A DNA stretch of 64,000 nucleotides from positions 1-64,000 of the forward strand of contig NZ_BJZU01000003.1 in NCBI RefSeq assembly GCF_007992195.1. The letters run 5' to 3'. The stretch comes from Methylobacterium oxalidis. Its GTDB lineage: Bacteria > Pseudomonadota > Alphaproteobacteria > Rhizobiales > Beijerinckiaceae. The number at the start of each line of letters is the position of its first letter. Position 1 is the first letter of the stretch. Position numbers and translations under genes: made by a program. The notes under the pieces are model-generated. The model was not told the DNA's origin and made no database searches. It worked only from the letters and a program-made list of their open reading frames with translations. Positions 58,955 to 64,000 of the stretch are shown here, piece by piece.

Positions 58955-59177
58955 CATAGAAGTCAACACGCCCCGCGCGGCCGGCTCGAACATCGTCCGA
59001 GGGGCATCAACTCTCTAGAAGCTGAACGACGCGAAGACGCACAACTTAGGGCGCGAGGCACCGGCCCGTCAAATGCGGCCGCGTCGGCCTGTCAGTATTC
59101 TGCATGCACTTCACGCGATTGTCATGAAGGGTACCGACTCCGGTCGAGCATTCCGGACATCGCCTGGCGACCGGGGA
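58955..59177. other. 223 bp without recognised content
   Basis: Between the phasin operator and the first glycosyltransferase. No convincing ORF, terminator or promoter; a short + strand frame here has no ribosome site and does not look coding. Confidence 0.5.
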
Positions 59178-60482
59178 TTATAGCCTGGCTGCCCCCGTGC
59201 ACTCCGCAGCCGCGGCGCCGGTAGGGATCCGGTCGGCCGCGTCCCGCTGCTCCGGCTGCTGCGCTGCACACAACCCTCGCTGCCGGACACGCGCGTAGAG
59301 AGCGGCGAGCGCCTCGCAATGTGCGGCGACCGTGAGGGGCGCCGACCAGTAGCGCGCGTGCGCCGCGCGGCCGAGAGCACCGACCCGCGCGTCGTCCCGC
59401 AGCGCGCGGAACGCCTCGGTCAGCGCCGCGGGCTCGGGCGGGACGACGAACCCGGTCTCGCCGTGCCGTACCTTCTCGGCCGCGCCGGACCTGTCCGAGG
59501 CCACCACCGGTATGCCGGCGGCGAGCGCCTCGTAGACGGTGAGCGGGCCGGTCTCCAGCCAGCGCGACGGCGCCGCGACGGCCCGGGCGCGGGCGCGCAG
59601 GATCGCCTGCACCTCCGCGGGGCTGCGCCATCCCAGAAGCTCGATCCCGGGGCGCCCGCGCAGGCTCTCCTCGAGGGGGCCGGAGCCGATGAAGAAGGCG
59701 GGAAGGCCGGCGGCGCGCGCGGCCTCGGCCACGAGATCGGCACCCTTCTCGGCGGTCATGCGGCCCACATAGGCGATCGCGTCGCCGCGGGCCGGTTCGG
59801 CCGGCTCCCCACGCACCACGCTCACCGGATTGTCGATGCGGTGATGGCTCGCGGCGAACTCCGCCAGCATCGGCCCCATGCGGGCGAGCGTCGCGTCGCA
59901 GACGTGCACGAGATGCAGCCGGTTGCGCCCGGCGGCCCGCCGCAGCGCCGCCGTGCGGGCGACGCGCACGAGCTTGTGCGCGCGGCTCTTCGCGTCGCAG
60001 GGCGCCGTGAGGCAGGGTGTGGAGAGCGGCCTCAGGGCGCAGGGCTCGCCCCTGTCGAAGCGGTAATAGACGCCGTTCGGGCAGGCCAGGAAGTAGTCGT
60101 GCAGCGTCACCACCACGGGCGCGCCCGTGCCGAGGAGGAGCGGGAAGACGCTCGGCGAGAGCGAGCGCGTCCACTGGTGAAGGTGCAGGCAGTCGGGCCG
60201 GGTCGGCAGGCCGTCGAGCGCGGACGCCAGCCGCTCCGCCGCCGCCCGGTGCCAGATCCCGGCCGTCGCGGCCGTGAGGGCCGGCCGGCTCCAGACGTCG
60301 GGAAGCTCGAGAGCGACGCGCCTGAGGCGCGGATGGTCCAGAAGCGGGTCGGCCGGACCCTCGACGCCCTGGATGAAGGTCACCTCGAGGCCGGCTTCCG
60401 CCAGGCCGCGCGCCGATTCCACGGCGACCTTCTCGGCGCCCCCGCTCGGTCCGGCGAACTCGGCCAGGATGACGACGTGCAT
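59178..60482 (-). CDS. GT4-type glycosyltransferase with four-Cys insert
   Basis: 434 residues from the ATG at 60482. GT-B fold: N-terminal domain starting HVVILAEFAGPSGGAE, and C-terminal GT4 domain (about 230-400) with AYVGRMTAEKGADLV and the EALAAGIPVVASD nucleotide-sugar motif. A Cys-rich insert at C134, C148, C157 and C162 (C-x13-C-x8-C-x4-C) is shared at the same residue numbers with the divergent neighbour, so the two are paralogues. Donor and acceptor unknown; a surface polysaccharide role is likely. Confidence 0.88.
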   Translation of the reverse strand: MHVVILAEFAGPSGGAEKVAVESARGLAEAGLEVTFIQGVEGPADPLLDHPRLRRVALELPDVWSRPALTAATAGIWHRAAAERLASALDGLPTRPDCLHLHQWTRSLSPSVFPLLLGTGAPVVVTLHDYFLACPNGVYYRFDRGEPCALRPLSTPCLTAPCDAKSRAHKLVRVARTAALRRAAGRNRLHLVHVCDATLARMGPMLAEFAASHHRIDNPVSVVRGEPAEPARGDAIAYVGRMTAEKGADLVAEAARAAGLPAFFIGSGPLEESLRGRPGIELLGWRSPAEVQAILRARARAVAAPSRWLETGPLTVYEALAAGIPVVASDRSGAAEKVRHGETGFVVPPEPAALTEAFRALRDDARVGALGRAAHARYWSAPLTVAAHCEALAALYARVRQRGLCAAQQPEQRDAADRIPTGAAAAECTGAARL

Positions 60483-60605
60483 GGGGAGGCCCCGGGTCCG
60501 GTCCGATGCTCGCGGATCCGACGACCCGGCGGACCGCAATTTACGCGCGATCAACTGCCGTCCGGTAAATGAGGGGATATCGTTCGGCGCCGGGATGGTT
60601 CAGCC

Positions 60606-61877
60606 TTGCACGTCGTACTCGTCGCCGACCACGCGTTCATCAACGGCGGACAGGCCAAGGTCGCGATCGATTCGGCGCTCGGCCTCGCGGGCCGCGGCCA
60701 CCGCGTCACCCTGTTCGCCGCCGTGGGACCGCCGGACCCGAGGCTGGAGGCGGCCGGGATCCGCGTCGTCTGCCTGAACCAGCCCGACATCTCGACGGCC
60801 CGCAGCAAGCTCGCCTTCGCCGTACAGGCGATCTGGAATCGCGAGGCCGCCCGGCGCCTGTCCGAGGAACTGGGGCGCGTCGACCCGCGCGAGACGATCG
60901 TGCACGTCCACGCCTTCGCCAAAGCGCTCTCGCCCTCGATCGGCATCGCGCTCCGGGAGAGCGGGCTGCCGCTCCTCTACACGATGCACGAGTTCTTCCT
61001 CGTCTGCCCGAACGGCGGGTTCTACGAGTACCCGGCCGCCCGCATCTGCCACCGCACGCCGATGTCGCGGGACTGCCTGACCACGAACTGCGACGCGCGC
61101 TCCTATCCGCGCAAGCTCCTGCGCGTCGTGCGCCATCTCGGCCTCGAGACCGTGGCGCGGCTGCCCGACCTGTTCCGCCACGTCGTCACGATCAGCGACC
61201 TGCAGGAGCGGGCCGCCGCGCCCCACCTGCCCCGCGAGACGGTCTTCCACCGAATTGCCAACCCGATCTCCGTGCCGGACGCGCCGGCTTCGCCGAAGGC
61301 CGGCGGCGCCTTCCTGTTCGTCGGCCGCATCTCCACCGAGAAGGGCGCGCCGATCTTCGCGGAGGCCGCGCGGCGGGCGGGCATCCGCCCCGTCTTCCTG
61401 GGCGATGGGGATCAGGCGGCCGAGCTCGCCGCCCGCTACCCGGAGGCGACGATGCTCGGCTGGCACGATGCGGCGGCCGTTCAGGCGCGCCTGCGGGCGG
61501 CGCGGGCCCTCATCTTCCCCAGCGTCTGGTACGAGGGCCAGCCCCTCACCGTCTACGAGGCGCTCGCCTGCGGCACGGCGGTGATCGTCAGCGACGCCTG
61601 CGCCGGGCGCGAGGCGGTCGAGGACGGGGAGACCGGCTTCTGGTTCCGATCCGGCGACGCGGACGCGCTCGCCGCGCACCTGCGCCGCCTCGCCGACGAC
61701 GAGCTCGCCGACCGGATGGGACGGGCCGCGCACGACCGCTACTGGGCCGCGCCCCTGACCCTCGACGCGCATCTCGACCGCCTCGCGACCGTCTACGACG
61801 CCGTGATGCGGGAGGCCGCGGCCGCCCGCCTCGCCCGAGGCGCCGCCCCGCGCGGCCGAGCGGTGGCGCCGGCCTGA
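60606..61877 (+). CDS. GT4-type glycosyltransferase, divergent paralogue
   Basis: 423 residues from a TTG at 60606, supported because the N-terminus (HVVLVADHAFINGGQAK) then aligns with its neighbour and the four Cys fall at exactly C134, C148, C157 and C162. GT4 motifs: FLFVGRISTEKGAPIF, and EALACGTAVIVSDA. Divergent from the other enzyme across a 123-bp gap. Probably adds a sugar to the same cell-surface glycan. Confidence 0.88.
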   Translation: MHVVLVADHAFINGGQAKVAIDSALGLAGRGHRVTLFAAVGPPDPRLEAAGIRVVCLNQPDISTARSKLAFAVQAIWNREAARRLSEELGRVDPRETIVHVHAFAKALSPSIGIALRESGLPLLYTMHEFFLVCPNGGFYEYPAARICHRTPMSRDCLTTNCDARSYPRKLLRVVRHLGLETVARLPDLFRHVVTISDLQERAAAPHLPRETVFHRIANPISVPDAPASPKAGGAFLFVGRISTEKGAPIFAEAARRAGIRPVFLGDGDQAAELAARYPEATMLGWHDAAAVQARLRAARALIFPSVWYEGQPLTVYEALACGTAVIVSDACAGREAVEDGETGFWFRSGDADALAAHLRRLADDELADRMGRAAHDRYWAAPLTLDAHLDRLATVYDAVMREAAAARLARGAAPRGRAVAPA

Positions 61878-61915
61878 GCCCGACGCCCGGAACCCGGCGC
61901 GAGCCTCCTGGAAGC

Positions 61916-61941
61916 GGAAACACCCGCCGCCGCTTCGCGTT
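61916..61941 (+). promoter_or_regulatory. Near-consensus EcfG promoter
   Basis: GGAAA (consensus GGAAC, one mismatch) at 61916-61920, a 17-base spacer and a perfect CGTT at 61938-61941. Predicted start near 61949, about 43 bases before the small protein gene. Confidence 0.45.
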
Positions 61942-61991
61942 GACGAGCATCTGCACCGGCGACGGTGCCTCCGCGACACGGGAGTGCCACG

Positions 61992-62177
61992 ATGGCCGAG
62001 ACCACGACGAAGCCCCCCGAGGGGCAGGGCAAGCCCGGCTTCCGGCAGGACAGCCCGAAGCCCGACGACAAGGCGAACCCGGCGAACCGCCAGGAAGCGA
62101 TGAACGAGCGCCTCGACGAGGCCCTGGAGGAGACCTTCCCGTCGAGCGACCCCGTCTCCGTGAAGGTCACGAAGTAG
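61992..62177 (+). CDS. Small acidic protein with ETFPSSDPVSV motif
   Basis: 61 residues, hydrophilic and probably disordered at the N-terminus, ending in a short helix (RLDEALEETFPSSDPVSV) that is widespread among small alphaproteobacterial proteins of unknown function. The ATG at 61992 follows a weak GGAG-like site. A near-consensus EcfG promoter suggests general-stress expression. Confidence 0.8.
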   Translation: MAETTTKPPEGQGKPGFRQDSPKPDDKANPANRQEAMNERLDEALEETFPSSDPVSVKVTK

Positions 62178-62202
62178 GCCACACCCGGTCATCCGAAACG
62201 AG

Positions 62203-62233
62203 GAGAGCCGGGGCCCCGTGGGCTCCGGCTCTC
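62203..62233. terminator. Strong hairpin between convergent genes
   Basis: 14-bp stem with one G-T pair (GAGAGCCGGGGCCC / GGGCTCCGGCTCTC) and a 3-base loop between the small protein and mcd. Usable on both strands; no U-tract. Confidence 0.6.
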
Positions 62234-62257
62234 GTCATGTTCGGGCCGTGATGCGCC

Positions 62258-63940
62258 TCAGGCCGCTTCGAGCAGGCGCCGCGCGATGACCTGCGCCTGG
62301 ATCTCGGCGGCACCCTCGAAGATCGAGAGGATGCGCGCGTCGCAGAGGATGCGGCTCACCGTGTACTCCAGGGCGAAGCCGTTGCCGCCGTGGATCTGCA
62401 GGGCGTTGTCGGCCGCCGCCCAGGCGACGCGGGCGCCGAGGAGCTTGGCCATGCCGGCCTCGAGGTCGCAGCGCTTGCCCTCGTCCTTCTCGCGGGCCGA
62501 GAAGTAGGTGAGCTGGCGGGCGATGTTGATCTCGACCGCCATCATGGCGAGCTTGTCGGCCACGCGCGGGAAGTTCACCAGCGCCTTGCCGAACTGCACC
62601 CGCTCCTCCGCGTAGCGCAGGCCCACGTCGAGGGCCGACTGCGCCACGCCGATGGCGCGGGCCGCGGTCTGGATGCGGGCCGATTCGAAGGTCTGCATGA
62701 GCTGGGCGAAGCCCTTGCCCTCGACCTCGCCGAGGAGGTTCGACGCCGGCACCTCGAAATTCTCGAAGGCGAGCTCGTACTCCTTCATGCCGCGGTAGCC
62801 GAGCACCTCGATCTCGCCGCCGGACAGGCCGTTCACCGGGAAGGGGTCCGCATCCGTGCCCCGCGGCTTCTCGGCGATCAGCATCGAGAGGCCCCGGTGG
62901 CCCTTCTCCTCGGGCTTGGTTCGCACGAGCACCGTCATGATGTCGGCGCGCACGGGGTGGGTGATCCAGGTCTTGTTGCCGGAGATCTTCCAGGCGTCGC
63001 CGTCCTTGACCGCCTTGGTGCGCAGGCTCGCGAGGTCGGAGCCGGTGTTCGGCTCGGTGAACACGGCGGTCGGCAGGATCTCGCCCGAGGCGAGCTTGGG
63101 CAGGAAGCGCTGCTTCTGCTCCTCGGTGCCGCCGCACAGGATCAGCTCCGCCGCGATCTCCGTGCGGGTGCCGAGCGAGCCGACGCCGATATAGGCGCGC
63201 GACAGCTCCTCCGAGACGACGCACATCGAGATCTTCGGCAGGCCCATCCCGCCGTACTCCTCGGGGATCGTCAGGCCGAAGACGCCGAGCTCGGCCATCT
63301 TCTCGATGATCTCCATCGGGATGTAGGCGTTCTCGCGGTGCCACTCCTGCGCCTTCTCCACCACCTCGGCCTTGCCGAAGCGGCGCATCTCGGAGCGGAT
63401 CGCCTCCATGTCTTCGTCGAGGCCCGAATCTCCCACCGTGGCGGAGCCGCCGCCGTCGCGGATCCTGGCGACGAGAGCGGCGCGGTTCTCCGGCGTGTTG
63501 CCTTCCGCGATCATCGCCTCGATGGCGGAGGTGCGGAACTGGGCGAGCTCACGGCCGGAGAGGCCGAGCGAGGAGGTCGGGCGCACCATCTCGCCCTGGC
63601 TCATCGGGATGCCGCCGAACATCTGGTCGAGGTACTCGCCCATGCCGATCCGCACGAGGAGCGTCTCGGTCTCGCCGAGGCGGCCGGCCTCCTGAAGGTT
63701 GGCGGCGTAGTGGGCGAGTTCGCGCACCGCCTCACCGTAGGTGGCGAGCCAGGCGAGGCCGTGGGCGGCGTGCTGCTCGGCCTCGAGCTTGGCCGCGTCG
63801 AGCTTGCCGTCCGACGAGAGGACGCGGGCGCGGACACGGCGCGTCGCCTCGGCGACGAGCTTCTTGGCTCCCTCGGCCGCGTCGCGGCTCAGCGTGACGA
63901 GGTCCTGCGGCGCGGGCGTGAGGGCGGGTGAGGCTGACAT
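62258..63940 (-). CDS. mcd: (2S)-methylsuccinyl-CoA dehydrogenase
   Basis: FAD enzyme that oxidises methylsuccinyl-CoA to mesaconyl-CoA in the ethylmalonyl-CoA pathway. 560 residues: a 150-residue N-terminal helical extension typical of Mcd, then the acyl-CoA dehydrogenase core with TIPEEYGGMGLPKISM, TEPNTGSDLASLRT, ALQIHGGNGFALEY and the C-terminal active-site region IFEGAAEIQAQVIARRLL. Length and N-terminal extension set it apart from beta-oxidation enzymes. The pathway is how serine-cycle methylotrophs turn acetyl-CoA into glyoxylate. A TATAAT lies upstream. Confidence 0.88.
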   Translation of the reverse strand: MSASPALTPAPQDLVTLSRDAAEGAKKLVAEATRRVRARVLSSDGKLDAAKLEAEQHAAHGLAWLATYGEAVRELAHYAANLQEAGRLGETETLLVRIGMGEYLDQMFGGIPMSQGEMVRPTSSLGLSGRELAQFRTSAIEAMIAEGNTPENRAALVARIRDGGGSATVGDSGLDEDMEAIRSEMRRFGKAEVVEKAQEWHRENAYIPMEIIEKMAELGVFGLTIPEEYGGMGLPKISMCVVSEELSRAYIGVGSLGTRTEIAAELILCGGTEEQKQRFLPKLASGEILPTAVFTEPNTGSDLASLRTKAVKDGDAWKISGNKTWITHPVRADIMTVLVRTKPEEKGHRGLSMLIAEKPRGTDADPFPVNGLSGGEIEVLGYRGMKEYELAFENFEVPASNLLGEVEGKGFAQLMQTFESARIQTAARAIGVAQSALDVGLRYAEERVQFGKALVNFPRVADKLAMMAVEINIARQLTYFSAREKDEGKRCDLEAGMAKLLGARVAWAAADNALQIHGGNGFALEYTVSRILCDARILSIFEGAAEIQAQVIARRLLEAA

Positions 63941-63973
63941 TGGCGGTCTCTCGTAACGTGAAGTCTGGGGTTC

Positions 63974-63979
63974 ATTATA
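63974..63979 (-). promoter_or_regulatory. -10 element (TATAAT) of mcd
   Basis: Perfect minus-strand TATAAT, 34 bases before the mcd ATG; the matching -35 would fall at the edge of or outside the window. Rare in DNA this GC-rich, so likely real. Confidence 0.55.
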
Positions 63980-64000
63980 GGCAGGCGCGCCCGCGCAGTA

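Noticed and set aside
58949-59224. + strand reading frame of 91 codons
   Set aside because: No ribosome site, overlaps a regulatory palindrome and has non-coding-like composition.

Overview
The window is chromosomal DNA of a very GC-rich alphaproteobacterium, most likely Methylobacterium or a close Rhizobiales relative. The reasons are extreme G/C at third codon positions, the gene families present (ATP12 chaperone, HWE histidine kinase, DUF6894, DUF1236, phasins, a methylsuccinyl-CoA dehydrogenase of the ethylmalonyl-CoA pathway) and several matches to the alphaproteobacterial EcfG general-stress promoter (GGAAC-N16/17-CGTT). The genus is an inference. I found no insertion sequence, prophage, CRISPR array, rRNA or tRNA. 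Genes are densely packed and often joined by 4-base ATGA or GTGA overlaps.

Layout. 0-7.4 kb: dnaA, peptidyl-dipeptidase dcp, a hydrolase and an extensin-like protein whose start codons overlap head to head, an L,D-transpeptidase and a DUF6894 protein. 7.4-10.3 kb: an osmoprotectant ABC operon (two permeases and a binding protein) with no ATPase gene. 10.5-18.6 kb: a single-domain response regulator, yraN-rsmI, an LpoA-like lipoprotein, a DMT transporter, the coupled run rph-rdgB-hemW, and divergent hrcA. 18.6-24.9 kb: a Gly-rich DUF1236 protein behind a perfect EcfG promoter, kgtP, sodC, two RNA methyltransferases, a small exported protein and an SRAP-domain protein. 25-27.6 kb: a KaiC homologue coupled to an HWE histidine kinase with a degenerate receiver. 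27.7-33 kb: acyl-CoA dehydrogenase, crotonase, two SDR enzymes and CorA on one strand. 33.2-37.5 kb: threonylcarbamoyl-AMP synthase, a candidate stress small RNA, wrbA with a divergent LysR regulator, a Gre factor and a YhdH/AcuI reductase. 37.5-44.7 kb: exported proteins, a SleB-type cell-wall hydrolase, a YkgJ-type protein, a class-III aminotransferase and a metallophosphoesterase. 44.7-51.5 kb: propionyl-CoA carboxylase beta subunit, ATP12, a HAD phosphatase, an RluA-family pseudouridine synthase and a YegD-like Hsp70. 51.6-57.3 kb: a PAS-HTH regulator next to an AT-rich stretch, GlpM, RarA, HtpX and a Do-family protease. 57.5-64 kb: two phasins, a divergent pair of glycosyltransferases, a small acidic protein and methylsuccinyl-CoA dehydrogenase.

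Themes. (1) C2/C3-CoA metabolism and PHB storage: mcd, pccB, acyl-CoA enzymes, kgtP, phasins with a PhaR-type operator. (2) Envelope upkeep: L,D-transpeptidase, SleB hydrolase, LpoA-like lipoprotein, HtpX, DegP. (3) General stress: two perfect and three near-consensus EcfG promoters, one of them in front of a non-coding stretch ending in two tandem intrinsic terminators; this is the best candidate for something undescribed. (4) Sensory modules: KaiC-HWE kinase and a single-domain receiver with an FSTGYG motif.
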